Below are positions 35,309 to 43,854 of a stretch of DNA of 64,000 bases, piece after piece. Within the stretch, counting starts at the first letter, position 1. Each line of letters begins with the position of its first letter. Source of the DNA: Paenibacillus tengchongensis (lineage in GTDB: Bacteria; Bacillota; Bacilli; Paenibacillales; Paenibacillaceae). Location: contig NZ_WACP01000003.1 in NCBI RefSeq assembly GCF_008973665.1, forward strand, positions 369,414 through 433,413. Reading direction: 5' to 3'. The position numbers were made by a program, and so were the translations under genes. The notes under the pieces are model-generated. The model had not been told where the DNA came from. It did not search any database and saw nothing but the letters and a program-made list of their open reading frames with translations.

Positions 35309-35767
35309 ATGATAAACAAGGTGGATTACGGTCAGGAGCTGCACATGCTCCGCACGGCTCTGGGATATGATTTCATGTCGCTTGCACTGGCCGAACCGGC
35401 GGAATACGATTATGTTCTCCGCTGGAAGTACGCCTCCGGCAACACCAATGATCGCTATAAACGAATTGTGCTGCAATCGGGAAGAGGCATCGCAGGCATC
35501 GTGTTTAAGACCGGAAAGCCATTCTTGATTTCTTCGGTACAGGAAGATGTGAGACCGGATAACTTGTTCAACTACCCCATTACGAAGATGGAGAATCTGA
35601 ACAGTATCGGTGCTGTTCCTGTCTGGAATGACGCCCGCGTAGAGGGTGTTCTGCTAGGCGGATTCCGCAGCGGCCGCCGGGTTAACGCAGAGATGCTGCA
35701 GGCTCTGGAGGAAGCTGCCCGCAGGGGCATCGGAGAATTGAACGGGAAGGAATTGTTGCTGAGTTGA
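35309..35767 (+). CDS. nreA: NreA nitrate receptor (GAF domain)
   Basis: 152 residues forming one GAF domain: LRTALGYDFMSLALAEP, VLQSGRGIAGIVFKTGKPFLISSVQ, and NLNSIGAVPVWNDARVEGVLLGGFR. In staphylococci NreA binds nitrate and relieves inhibition of the NreB kinase, so nitrate and O2 status are combined. Its place before nreB, with overlapping stop and start, matches that system. AGGAGAG lies 8 bases before the ATG. Confidence 0.93.
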   Translation: MINKVDYGQELHMLRTALGYDFMSLALAEPAEYDYVLRWKYASGNTNDRYKRIVLQSGRGIAGIVFKTGKPFLISSVQEDVRPDNLFNYPITKMENLNSIGAVPVWNDARVEGVLLGGFRSGRRVNAEMLQALEEAARRGIGELNGKELLLS

Positions 35768-36843
35768 GAACCCGGGATGCTGATTTGTCCGATGCCTTGA
35801 TGATGAAGCTGTTCGAGAACAGCACGGAAGCGATTTTCTTCTTCGACCGGGAAGGAAGGGCGCTCGCAATGAATCCGGCAGCCAAGAACATTGTGGACCC
35901 GGATATTCTGAAGCAGCTCTACCAGGGATATCCCGAAGCCCTTTGCGGGACCTGCCGGGGCTATACCAGTGAACTGGAGCTGCGGACCTGTCACAACTGC
36001 TATTTCAATACGCCCGATTCCGAGGAGTTCAGCTCCTACCAGGTTTATCTGGAGACGAAGGATAAGGGAATCATTCCGTTTGCCGCGACTTTTCATACAA
36101 TCGATGAAGCATCCGGTGTCCGGGTGTTTATGCTGCGGGATTTAACCCGGCAGTTCAAGACCCAGGAGAAATTCTACCAGAACAAAATGATGAAGCACGT
36201 CATAGAGGCGCAGGAGAATGAACGCAAACGGATCTCCCGCGAGCTGCATGACAGCGTAGCCCAGGAAGTCATGGGGGCGGTCATCGATCTGCGGCTGCTG
36301 AAGTACATGACGGCCGACGAACAGCTGCTGAAGAAAGTGAAGCAGACCGAAATGTCGATGACCCGGCTGCTGAATGATATCCGCAATCTGTCCGTCGAGC
36401 TGCGCCCGGCGGCGCTGGATGATTTCGGACTGGAGGCGGCCTTCCGCTCCCATTTCAAACGGATGGAGCAGAGCTACGGTCTTGTCATCGAGTTCCACTC
36501 CCAGCTGTCCGATAAGCGGTACGGCAGCGAGATCGAAACGGTCATGTACCGGGTATGCCAGGAAGCCGTGCTGAATGCGCTGAAATATGCCCAGGTCGAC
36601 AAAGTCAAGGTAACGCTGGCGGAGAACGACGGTGTGCTGCGGCTGCTGGTCGAAGATGAGGGCATCGGCTTTCACCCGGGCGATGAACCCGGCGGAACCG
36701 GACTAGGACTGTTCGGCATGCAGGAGCGGGCGGAGCTGGTAGGCGGCACCTTCAGCGTGGATTCCGGCGTGGGCCGGGGGACCCGTATATTGCTGCAGAT
36801 TCCGTTAAGAAATACGCTGAACAAGGAGGGGAATCCCGAATGA
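35764..36843 (+). CDS. nreB: NreB oxygen-sensing histidine kinase
   Basis: 359 residues, cytoplasmic. An N-terminal PAS domain holds four cysteines with the exact NreB spacing (Cys61, 64, 76, 79; C-x2-C-x11-C-x2-C) that bind an O2-labile [4Fe-4S] cluster. Then a HisKA_3 domain ([14 protein letters not shown], phospho-His162) and an ATPase domain ([33 protein letters not shown]). It autophosphorylates without oxygen and passes phosphate to NreC. The TTG start at 35764 overlaps nreA; its ribosome site is distant. Confidence 0.95.
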   Translation: MRTRDADLSDALMMKLFENSTEAIFFFDREGRALAMNPAAKNIVDPDILKQLYQGYPEALCGTCRGYTSELELRTCHNCYFNTPDSEEFSSYQVYLETKDKGIIPFAATFHTIDEASGVRVFMLRDLTRQFKTQEKFYQNKMMKHVIEAQENERKRISRELHDSVAQEVMGAVIDLRLLKYMTADEQLLKKVKQTEMSMTRLLNDIRNLSVELRPAALDDFGLEAAFRSHFKRMEQSYGLVIEFHSQLSDKRYGSEIETVMYRVCQEAVLNALKYAQVDKVKVTLAENDGVLRLLVEDEGIGFHPGDEPGGTGLGLFGMQERAELVGGTFSVDSGVGRGTRILLQIPLRNTLNKEGNPE

Positions 36844-37487
36844 GAATCGTCATTGCCGACGACCACGCGATGGTGCGCAGCGGCTTCTCGATGATTCTGA
36901 ACTTTCAGGAGGATATCGAGGTCATCGGTGCGGCAGCCGACGGCATCGAAGCGTATGCCATGGTGGCCAAGCTGCGTCCGGATCTACTGATTATGGACCT
37001 GAGCATGCCGCCGGGCGAGAGCGGGCTGATCGCCACCGGCAAGATTAAAGAGGATTATCCGGAAACCAAAATCCTTATTCTTACGATGCATGACGATGAA
37101 GAATATCTGTTTCATGTGCTGAAGAACGGGGCTTCCGGCTATGTGCTCAAGAGTGCGCCGGACGAAGAGTTGCTGCTCGCGATCCGGACGATTTACGAAG
37201 GCGGCACTTATATTCATCCCAAGATGGCAACCTCTCTGGTCCGTGAATTCATCAAGAAGGACAAATCCGAGGGCACCGAGGATCTGTTTGAAATGTTGTC
37301 GAAGCGGGAGCTGGAGATCCTGCCCCTGATTGCCAAAGGTTACGGCAATAAGGAAATCGCCGAGAAGCTGTTTATTTCCGTGAAGACGGTAGAAGCCCAC
37401 AAGGCGAAGATTATGGAGAAATTGAATCTGAAGAGCCGGCCGGAGCTGGTCGAATACGCTTTGAGGAAAAAAATGCTCGACTTCTGA
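36840..37487 (+). CDS. nreC: NreC response regulator
   Basis: 215 residues of the NarL/FixJ type. Receiver with acidic pocket [10 protein letters not shown], phospho-acceptor Asp53 ([12 protein letters not shown]) and Lys104; LuxR HTH at the C-terminus ([43 protein letters not shown]). It activates nitrate respiration genes under low oxygen with nitrate. Overlaps nreB by four bases. Paired GGG-N4-CCC palindromes before narG and narK are its likely targets. Confidence 0.95.
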   Translation: MRIVIADDHAMVRSGFSMILNFQEDIEVIGAAADGIEAYAMVAKLRPDLLIMDLSMPPGESGLIATGKIKEDYPETKILILTMHDDEEYLFHVLKNGASGYVLKSAPDEELLLAIRTIYEGGTYIHPKMATSLVREFIKKDKSEGTEDLFEMLSKRELEILPLIAKGYGNKEIAEKLFISVKTVEAHKAKIMEKLNLKSRPELVEYALRKKMLDF

Positions 37488-37605
37488 ATCCGTTTCGGCC
37501 GAAGCGGATTTTTTACATCCAACATTTATGAGTTTCCGGGGTCCCCGCAAAGTACCGGAACCGGCTTCATGCCAAAGCCCCACTTTGTGGGGTTATTTTA
37601 TTTCA
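37487..37605 (+). terminator. Two tandem terminators after nreC
   Basis: First: AATCCGTTTCGG with CCGAAGCGGATT and six T residues (37487-37514), starting inside the nreC stop. Second: AGCCCCAC, loop TTT, GTGGGGTT and a T/A-rich tail (37576-37605). The pair would separate the nar-nre operon from narK. Confidence 0.85.
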
Positions 37606-37625
37606 GGGAAATGCCTACCCTAACC

Positions 37626-37740
37626 GGGCTCTCCCTTGTTATCCCTATGCACAAAGGGCTCCTGAGTGCATTTTCAGGGTTTCCCCTCTCAGGGAGAGGG
37701 GACTCCCCTATATCTGCACAGGGGGGACGGCAGATACAAT
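37626..37740 (+). promoter_or_regulatory. narK promoter with three NreC-type palindromes
   Basis: GGGCTCTCCC (37626-37635), GGGTTTCCCC (37677-37686) and AGGGGACTCCCCTA (37697-37710) all follow GGG-N4-CCC. A TACAAT -10 begins at 37735, 31.5 bases after the centre of the last palindrome, identical to the distance at narG; the next site is 22 bases upstream. No good -35 is present, as expected for an activator-dependent promoter. Confidence 0.65.
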
Positions 37741-37809
37741 GAGGACAGGAGAGAGACAGCAGTACATACAATCAGGAGAAATATTGTGCGAAAAGGTGAG
37801 TGGAATGGA

Positions 37810-39300
37810 ATGATTAAAAAGGTGCAGCTGCCGCTGCAAACACTGAACTTGATTATCGGTTTTATGGTATGGGTGATTATTTCCTCGCTGATGCCTTATA
37901 TTTCCGAGGACATCAGCATACCGTCCGGACAACTGGCAATCGTTACCGCCATACCGGTGGTCCTGGGCTCCATTCTGCGGATTCCGCTTGGTTACTACGC
38001 GAACATTTTGGGAGCACGGGTCATTTTTATGGCCAGCTTTATTCTGCTGCTGTTTCCGGTTTATTTTATCAGTGAAGCGACTACAATGACGCATCTTATT
38101 ATCGGCGGACTCTTTCTGGGGATCGGCGGAGCGGTATTCTCGGTAGGGGTTACTTCGCTGCCCAAGTATTATGCCAAGGAAAAGCACGGGCTGGTAAACG
38201 GGATCTACGGGATCGGCAACATCGGTACGGCAATTACGACCTTTTCGGCCCCGATTGTGGCTGACCGTTTCGGCTGGCCTGTGGCCGTCAAGATTTATCT
38301 GATTCTGCTGCTGGTGTTCATCGTGCTGAATTTCTTTCTCGGCGACCGCCGGGAGCCCAAAGTGAAGACGCCGATCATTGACCAGATCAAAGGCGTGGCC
38401 CGCAATGAGAAGCTGTGGCTCTTCTCGCTGTTCTATTTCATTACCTTCGGGTCGTTCGTGGCGTTTACGGTGTATTTGCCCAATTTCCTCGTATCCAACT
38501 TCGATCTGGAAAAAGTCGATGCCGGGATGCGTACCGCCGGCTTCATCGCTGCCGCGACCTTCTTCCGTCCGGTAGGCGGATGGCTGGCCGATAAGTTCCA
38601 GCCCCTGTTCCTGCTGATAGGCACGTTCAGCATCTATACCGTCGCTGCCATTGTGCTGGCCTTTCTACCATCAATGGGGCTGTATACGGCAGGCTGTCTG
38701 GCCATTGCCGTCAGTGCGGGCATCGGGAACGGCGTTATTTTCAAACTGGTTCCCTTGTATTTCAACAAGCAGGCGGGGATCGCCAACGGCATCGTCTCGA
38801 TGATGGGCGGCCTGGGGGGATTCTTCCCGCCGATCATGCTGTCGCTGATTTATTCCGCCACCGGGCAGTATGCCATCGGATTTATGCTGCTGTCGCAAGT
38901 CGCACTGGCCTCTTTGGTGCTGGTAGTCTGGCTGTATTACCAGGACCGGCTGGCACTTACAGCGGAAGTGTTTAATTCAACCGGCCAGGGGATTATGGTG
39001 ACCGATGTATCCGGGCGGATCAAATCCGTTAACCCTGCCTTCACGAAACTAACGGGCTTCAGCGAAGAGGAGGTGCTGGGCAAGCAGCCTAGCATTCTGA
39101 AGTCCGGCCGGCAATCCAAGGATTTCTACCGGGGGATGTGGGCGGAAATCCGGGCTAAGGGAATGTGGCAAGGCGAGATTTGGAACAAGCGCAAGAACGG
39201 ACAAGAATATTTGCAGTGGCTGAATATCAGTGCTGTGAAAGACGAGACCGGCGAGGACGTGCGTTATGTAGGTACCTTCAGCGATATATCAGGCAAATAG
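37810..39300 (+). CDS. narK: NarK-type nitrate/nitrite transporter fused to a C-terminal PAS domain
   Basis: 496 residues. Residues 1-380 form a 12-helix MFS transporter of the NarK/NarT family, with two Gly-rich signature stretches (GIGNIGTAITTFSAP and GIANGIVSMMGGLGGFFPP). Residues about 385-496 form a soluble PAS domain (EVFNSTGQGIMVTDVSGRIKSVNPAFTKLTGF, PSILKSGRQ, YVGTFSDISGK) of the kind usually found in kinases and cyclases. NarK proteins normally end after the last helix, so this is a sensor-transporter fusion. ATG at 37810 follows AAAGGTGAG by about 9 bases. A predicted NreC-controlled promoter lies upstream. Confidence 0.92.
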   Translation: MIKKVQLPLQTLNLIIGFMVWVIISSLMPYISEDISIPSGQLAIVTAIPVVLGSILRIPLGYYANILGARVIFMASFILLLFPVYFISEATTMTHLIIGGLFLGIGGAVFSVGVTSLPKYYAKEKHGLVNGIYGIGNIGTAITTFSAPIVADRFGWPVAVKIYLILLLVFIVLNFFLGDRREPKVKTPIIDQIKGVARNEKLWLFSLFYFITFGSFVAFTVYLPNFLVSNFDLEKVDAGMRTAGFIAAATFFRPVGGWLADKFQPLFLLIGTFSIYTVAAIVLAFLPSMGLYTAGCLAIAVSAGIGNGVIFKLVPLYFNKQAGIANGIVSMMGGLGGFFPPIMLSLIYSATGQYAIGFMLLSQVALASLVLVVWLYYQDRLALTAEVFNSTGQGIMVTDVSGRIKSVNPAFTKLTGFSEEEVLGKQPSILKSGRQSKDFYRGMWAEIRAKGMWQGEIWNKRKNGQEYLQWLNISAVKDETGEDVRYVGTFSDISGK

Positions 39301-39357
39301 CGGGGCTGCTGCACAAGGAAAGGCGCATGGGAGCAGTAAAGAAGGGAAGATGACCAG

Positions 39358-40374
39358 ATGAATGTACATCCACTAGAAGATCAACTTCGGCGGCCGATCC
39401 GCGATTTGCGGATTTCGGTCACCGACCGGTGCAATTTCCGCTGCTCCTATTGCATGCCCAAAGAGTTGTTCGGCGATGATTACGCCTTTATGCCCAGCAG
39501 CGAGCAGCTGACCTTTGCAGAAATCGAGCGGCTGGCGCGGCTGTTCGTTGCCCTCGGGGTGCGGAAGCTGCGGCTGACCGGCGGCGAGCCGCTGATGCGG
39601 CGCAATCTTCCCGAGCTTACGGCGAAGCTGTGCAGCATCGACGGTGTGGAGGATATCGGATTAACGACAAACGGGGTCTTCCTGCGTCAGCATGCGGAGC
39701 CTCTCTACGCAGCCGGACTGCGGCGGCTGAATATCAGTCTGGATGCCCTTGACCCTGTGCTGTTCGGTAAGATGAACGGACGGGGCGTCAAGCCTGAGGT
39801 GGTCTTGCGGCAGATTGATCATGCGGCTGAAGCCGGATTCGAGGTTAAGGTGAACATGGTGGTTCAGCGCGGACTCAATGAATCGGAGATTCTGCCGATG
39901 GCCGGCTATTTCCGCAGCAAAGGCATCATGCTCCGCTTCATTGAATTCATGGATGTGGGGGGCGGCAACGGCTGGAGCATGGACAAAGTGGTCACGAAGC
40001 AGGAAATACTGGAGCGCCTCCAAAGCGCATATGAGCTGGAGGCGCTCGATCAGCATTATTTCGGCGAAGTCGCCAAGCGCTACAGATACAAGGGAAGTGC
40101 AGCGCAAGTCGGCTTCATCACCTCGGTATCCGAATCCTTCTGCTCCTCCTGCACCCGTGCCCGGCTGTCCTCCGACGGAAAATTCTATACCTGCCTGTTC
40201 GCCTCGGAGGGATTGGACCTGCGGCGGATGCTGCGCAGCGAAGCGGACGACGACAGTCTCCTGGCCGCCATTAAGAGGGTATGGGAGCGCCGGGCCGACC
40301 GTTATTCCGAAGAGCGCACAGAACAGACTAGGCAGCACCGCGACAAAATTGGAATGTCGTACATCGGCGGATAG
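39358..40374 (+). CDS. moaA: GTP 3',8-cyclase, molybdenum cofactor biosynthesis
   Basis: 338 residues. Radical SAM motif CNFRCSYC near residue 26, SAM-binding GGEPLMR, and the second cluster motif [22 protein letters not shown] near the C-terminus. It turns GTP into 3',8-cyclo-GTP, the first step of molybdopterin synthesis, needed for NarG. The usual GG C-terminus (YIGG) is intact. It follows narK by 57 bases and probably shares its transcript, so cofactor supply would rise with nitrate respiration. Confidence 0.96.
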   Translation: MNVHPLEDQLRRPIRDLRISVTDRCNFRCSYCMPKELFGDDYAFMPSSEQLTFAEIERLARLFVALGVRKLRLTGGEPLMRRNLPELTAKLCSIDGVEDIGLTTNGVFLRQHAEPLYAAGLRRLNISLDALDPVLFGKMNGRGVKPEVVLRQIDHAAEAGFEVKVNMVVQRGLNESEILPMAGYFRSKGIMLRFIEFMDVGGGNGWSMDKVVTKQEILERLQSAYELEALDQHYFGEVAKRYRYKGSAAQVGFITSVSESFCSSCTRARLSSDGKFYTCLFASEGLDLRRMLRSEADDDSLLAAIKRVWERRADRYSEERTEQTRQHRDKIGMSYIGG

Positions 40375-40393
40375 TATCAGGCTTACTTTGGCC

Positions 40394-40639
40394 TTAACTG
40401 TTGATGGAACCCATCTGAGGATCGTTCTTGGCTGCTTCGAAATTACCGTCGCCGACCCGGCGGCGGATTTCCTCTTCCGTCAGCTGCTGTCCGATCGGTC
40501 CGGTCGGGATCTCCGCCGCGCCCTCGTCTGTTGCTGTCCGTTCTACGCGGGCAAAGCCGGCATTGGTCCGGCGGCCGATCTCTTCCCGTTCCTCCCTCGT
40601 CAGTTGCGGCTGTTGTCCGGATTGCGGATCCATGGTCAT
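40394..40639 (-). CDS. Small acidic/polar protein of unknown function
   Basis: 81 residues, AGGAGG with a 7-base spacer before the ATG. Highly charged and hydrophilic, with two similar helical segments (LTREEREEIGRR and LTEEEIRRRVGDG) separated by a Pro/Gly linker. No cysteines, no membrane segment. I recognise no family; convergent with moaA and 20 bases from it. Confidence 0.6.
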   Translation of the reverse strand: MTMDPQSGQQPQLTREEREEIGRRTNAGFARVERTATDEGAAEIPTGPIGQQLTEEEIRRRVGDGNFEAAKNDPQMGSINS

Positions 40640-40654
40640 TGTTAATTCCTCCTC

Positions 40655-40747
40655 TTATAAGTTGAACTTTTAAAAATCTAAGGATGGAAGTCCGAACATT
40701 CCTCGTATTACAACCAAGACTGTGTGTGTCCTGAGTTCAACTTATAA
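40655..40747. repeat. 14-base perfect inverted repeat flanking a 65-base spacer
   Basis: TTATAAGTTGAACT (40655-40668) and its exact complement AGTTCAACTTATAA (40734-40747) bound a 93-base segment in the gap before ilvB. It resembles the ends of a tiny MITE-like element or a pair of operators in divergent promoters. No coding potential inside. Confidence 0.6.
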
Positions 40748-40814
40748 ACTACCCCTATTATGCAGCCGAGAAACAGCGAATGATACCCAGATCAGACGGG
40801 AGACGAATGAGCCG

Positions 40815-42491
40815 ATGAATGGAGCCCAATTATTGATTCAGATGCTGAGCGAGAAACAAACCGAGATCATCTTCGGTTATCCTGGCGGCGCCGTACTGCC
40901 TTTATACGACGCCTTATATGACTGCACCAGCATAGAGCATATCCTGGTGAGGCACGAACAGGCTGCGGTGCATGCCGCCGACGGTTACGCCAGGGCTACA
41001 GGAAGGCCGGGGGTAGCGCTTGTAACAAGCGGGCCCGGTGCGACTAATGCAGTTACCGGAATTGCTACGGCATACATGGATTCCGTTCCGCTTATTATAT
41101 TGACCGGACAAGTCTCAACCGACCTGATCGGCCTGGACAGCTTTCAGGAAGTGGATATCTACGGGATGACCATGCCCGTAACCAAGCATAATTATATTGT
41201 CCGGGACGTGGCCGAGCTGCCGCGCATTGTGAATGAAGCCTTTCATGTAGCAACCACCGGCCGTCCCGGCCCGGTTCTGATCGACCTGCCGAAGAATGTG
41301 ATGAACGCGCAGTGGAAGCCGGAGCATGAATATATTCCGGCAGAGCTTGCGCCAATCATCCGGGGATATGAGCCCTATCAGGCGATAGCACCCGCGGACC
41401 TGGATCAGGCGGCAGAACGCCTGAACCGTTCGGAGCGTCCGCTGATCCTTGTCGGCGGCGGGTGCATCGGCGGGAATACGCCGCAGCTCCTGCGGGAGCT
41501 CGCGGAGCGCTGGGACCTGCCGGTAGCCAGCACCCTGATGGGCCTGGGAGTCCTGCCCTCCGGGCATTCCCTGCATCTGGGCATGGTCGGCATGCACGGA
41601 AGCGTAGCTGCCAACCGTGCCCTGCAGGCTGCAGACGCCGTCCTCTGTCTCGGCGTCCGCTTCAGCGACAGAGTTACCGGCAAGCGCAAAGCGTTCTCGC
41701 CGGGCTCCTGGAAGATCCAGGTCGACCTGGACCGCTCCGAGCTGAACAAGAATATTAAGGTGGACCACGCCATCGTCGGAGCTTGCGAAGATTTACTCGC
41801 AGGTCTGCGGGAACGGCTGCAGGTGCAGGAGCTTTCGGACTGGAGCCGGCAGCTTCACACCTGGTCGCTGCGCTCCGCTAAGCCGCAGCGGGTGCAGGAG
41901 AATAAATTGACCGCTCCCGAGGTCATCGGCTGCCTGGCGGCGGCCACGGCAGGGGAGGCTATCATTGCAACCGACGTCGGCCAGCACCAGATTTGGACGG
42001 CCACGTATTACCCGTTCTCGGAGGCGCGCTCCTTTCTGACCTCCGGTGGACTGGGAACAATGGGCTATGGCTTGCCGGCAGCCATCGGCGCCGCCGCTGC
42101 CTATCCCGGACGTGAGGTGCTCTGCATCACAGGGGACGGCAGCTTTCAGATGAATATGCAGGAAATGATGACAGCCGTTGATCTGGGACTGAACGTCAAA
42201 GTGGCAGTGCTCAAGAACGGATACCTGGGAATGGTGCGGCAATGGCAACAGCTGTTCCATAGCCGCCGGTATTCTGCGGTGCGCATCAGCTCTCCCGATT
42301 TCGTTGCCCTGGCCCGCTCTTTCGGTGCTGCCGGATTCCGGGCCGGTACTCTGGCCGAGGCGGAAGATATTATTGCGAAGGCATTAAGCATTGACGGACC
42401 GGTGGTCATGGAGTTTGATATCACGGAAGAGACGAACGTGTATCCTATCGTCCCTCCGGGAGCCAGCAATCAGGAAATGATCGTCGAGTAG
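40815..42491 (+). CDS. ilvB: Acetolactate synthase, large subunit (biosynthetic type)
   Basis: 558 residues, ThDP-dependent. ThDP catalytic Glu region FGYPGGAVLPLYDALY and RHEQAAVHAADGYARATGR, FAD-binding type motif GLDSFQEVDIYGMTMPVTKHNY, and C-terminal ThDP motif GDGSFQMNMQEM with N. It makes acetolactate for branched-chain amino acids. No small subunit (ilvH) or ilvC follows, unlike the normal ilv operon, so it is an orphan copy. The ATG at 40815 has only a weak site (GGGAG, 13 bases). No T-box leader fits in the upstream gap. Confidence 0.92.
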   Translation: MNGAQLLIQMLSEKQTEIIFGYPGGAVLPLYDALYDCTSIEHILVRHEQAAVHAADGYARATGRPGVALVTSGPGATNAVTGIATAYMDSVPLIILTGQVSTDLIGLDSFQEVDIYGMTMPVTKHNYIVRDVAELPRIVNEAFHVATTGRPGPVLIDLPKNVMNAQWKPEHEYIPAELAPIIRGYEPYQAIAPADLDQAAERLNRSERPLILVGGGCIGGNTPQLLRELAERWDLPVASTLMGLGVLPSGHSLHLGMVGMHGSVAANRALQAADAVLCLGVRFSDRVTGKRKAFSPGSWKIQVDLDRSELNKNIKVDHAIVGACEDLLAGLRERLQVQELSDWSRQLHTWSLRSAKPQRVQENKLTAPEVIGCLAAATAGEAIIATDVGQHQIWTATYYPFSEARSFLTSGGLGTMGYGLPAAIGAAAAYPGREVLCITGDGSFQMNMQEMMTAVDLGLNVKVAVLKNGYLGMVRQWQQLFHSRRYSAVRISSPDFVALARSFGAAGFRAGTLAEAEDIIAKALSIDGPVVMEFDITEETNVYPIVPPGASNQEMIVE

Positions 42492-42527
42492 CCTTCCGCC
42501 CGCGGTAGATACACATATAGATAAGCA

Positions 42528-42577
42528 AAAGGATGTTCCGAAAGCCGGCGTAAGCCCAGCGCAGGAACATCCTTTTT
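42528..42577. terminator. Terminator between ilvB and ywiC
   Basis: AAAGGATGTTCC (42528-42539) pairs with GGAACATCCTTT (42564-42575), followed by more T residues. Lies between convergent genes. Confidence 0.8.
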
Positions 42578-42606
42578 GGGGTTGCAGTTTGTTGCGGTCA
42601 AAATCG

Positions 42607-43329
42607 CTAGAAATAGAACACCAGCACGCACACATAAAGCATCAGCGAAAAACCGATCTCCAGCATACCCGTACGTTTGGCTGTGATTCCCGTCTTGGGC
42701 AGCCAGGCGGCGCGTACCAGCAGAACCATAAGCGGGACGAGCAGGGAAGGGAAGAGCACTGCCCCGATGATGACAAACAGCAGATGGTACAGTAATGAAC
42801 CGTAAAAGAAACGGGTATTATTCCGCTCCCGGATGACTGTCTTGACATAGAAAGCTGTTCCGACAAAATATAGGGCCGACAAAAGAAACAGCTCCGTGGC
42901 AGCCCGCCAGTTCTCCCCTCCGCCGACATAGAAGACCGGAAAGAGAATCAGGCAAAAGGCCAGCACAGCCGCTATATCGTTCAGCAGGGCGCGTTCATTC
43001 TTGGTTTTGGCATAATAGAGATTAACCGCAAACAAAGGCAGCAGCGGCAGGGCAAAGACAAGCAGCCTGGGCTCGGCGGTCAGCAGGTAGGCAGCAAAGG
43101 GCAGGAGCAGCAATCCATATAGGGTAACAGGCTTGATGTAGCGTTCCCGTCTTCCGGTCTTGACCCATTGCAGCAGCGGAAAGCTGAACAAATAGATCAG
43201 CAGCCAGCAAATAAAAAATGGAATATGGTTGACCCGGCCCGCCGATGCGGCGATTCCGAACAGAAAGGGCAGGATCAGCATCGCCCATGCGCCGTGCTGG
43301 TTAGGGATATATTTTCGGATCGTCCTCAA
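42607..43329 (-). CDS. ywiC: YwiC-like membrane protein
   Basis: About 237-240 residues with seven to eight hydrophobic helices and the family start RKYIPNQHGAWAML. YwiC lies next to nar and arfM genes in B. subtilis too; its role is unknown. The start is a puzzle: AAGGAGG is directly followed by TTG (43329), which is too close, while the codon at the ideal nine-base distance is ATC (43320), which would give a protein beginning like other YwiC proteins. I list the TTG frame but the real start may be a rare AUC, or an ATG misread. Confidence 0.8.
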   Translation of the reverse strand: MRTIRKYIPNQHGAWAMLILPFLFGIAASAGRVNHIPFFICWLLIYLFSFPLLQWVKTGRRERYIKPVTLYGLLLLPFAAYLLTAEPRLLVFALPLLPLFAVNLYYAKTKNERALLNDIAAVLAFCLILFPVFYVGGGENWRAATELFLLSALYFVGTAFYVKTVIRERNNTRFFYGSLLYHLLFVIIGAVLFPSLLVPLMVLLVRAAWLPKTGITAKRTGMLEIGFSLMLYVCVLVFYF

Positions 43330-43635
43330 CCTCCTTGACAGAAATAATTCGGCAGCCGATCATTCTTCAGCTCCGATTATTACTATACCGCTCCGGGCAG
43401 AGACGGATTAGTGACTGCAGACACAGAGGATTTTACAAAATGATTATAAATCTTATCCAGGAAGGCCAAGCCCTGATAAAGGGAGGAAAGCCGATACGCA
43501 GCACTGATAAATTAGCGAAAATTAGGGAATGGACGCTAAAATAAATGAAATATAGCAAATTGGCAATAATTAATTTATGCACAAAGTTAGTTTGATAATA
43601 ACATTTTATACTAACACATAAAATTACATTTCCCC
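43330..43635. other. Intergenic region, nothing recognised
   Basis: About 300 bases upstream of the oligopeptide transporter promoter. AT content rises to the right. A lone AAGGGAGG near 43482 has no start codon at a fitting distance. No repeat or RNA family recognised. Confidence 0.35.
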
Positions 43636-43821
43636 TTGACAACGCTGCTGGAGAATTTTAGAATGAAAGCGATTACTCAATTGGTAATGTTACACATTAA
43701 GCTGTACAGCAGAAGGCTCGTCTTCAAGTTAACGGTCTAAATTCATACAGGAGGTGCTGATAAAACTCAAGGTAGTTGCTAACTTTAGATATAACAATAA
43801 TAAAAATTGTTAGTTTGAGTT
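43636..43821 (+). promoter_or_regulatory. Transporter promoter and structured leader
   Basis: TTGACA (43636-43641), 17 bases, TAGAAT (43659-43664) is a near-consensus sigma-A promoter. The leader to the ATG at 43855 is about 185 bases and can fold in two competing ways: TAACAAT with ATTGTTA (43792-43812), or CTAAC and AACTCAA (43764-43783) with GTTAG and TTGAGTT (43809-43821). Such alternatives just before a ribosome site can act as a switch. Confidence 0.55.
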
Positions 43822-43854
43822 CCATTAATGATTTATAAGGGGGAACGCTTAAGG

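Noticed and set aside
43435..43545. Possible riboswitch or short peptide near AAGGGAGG in the gap before the transporter
   Set aside because: No start codon at a suitable distance and no match to a riboswitch consensus that I could recall.
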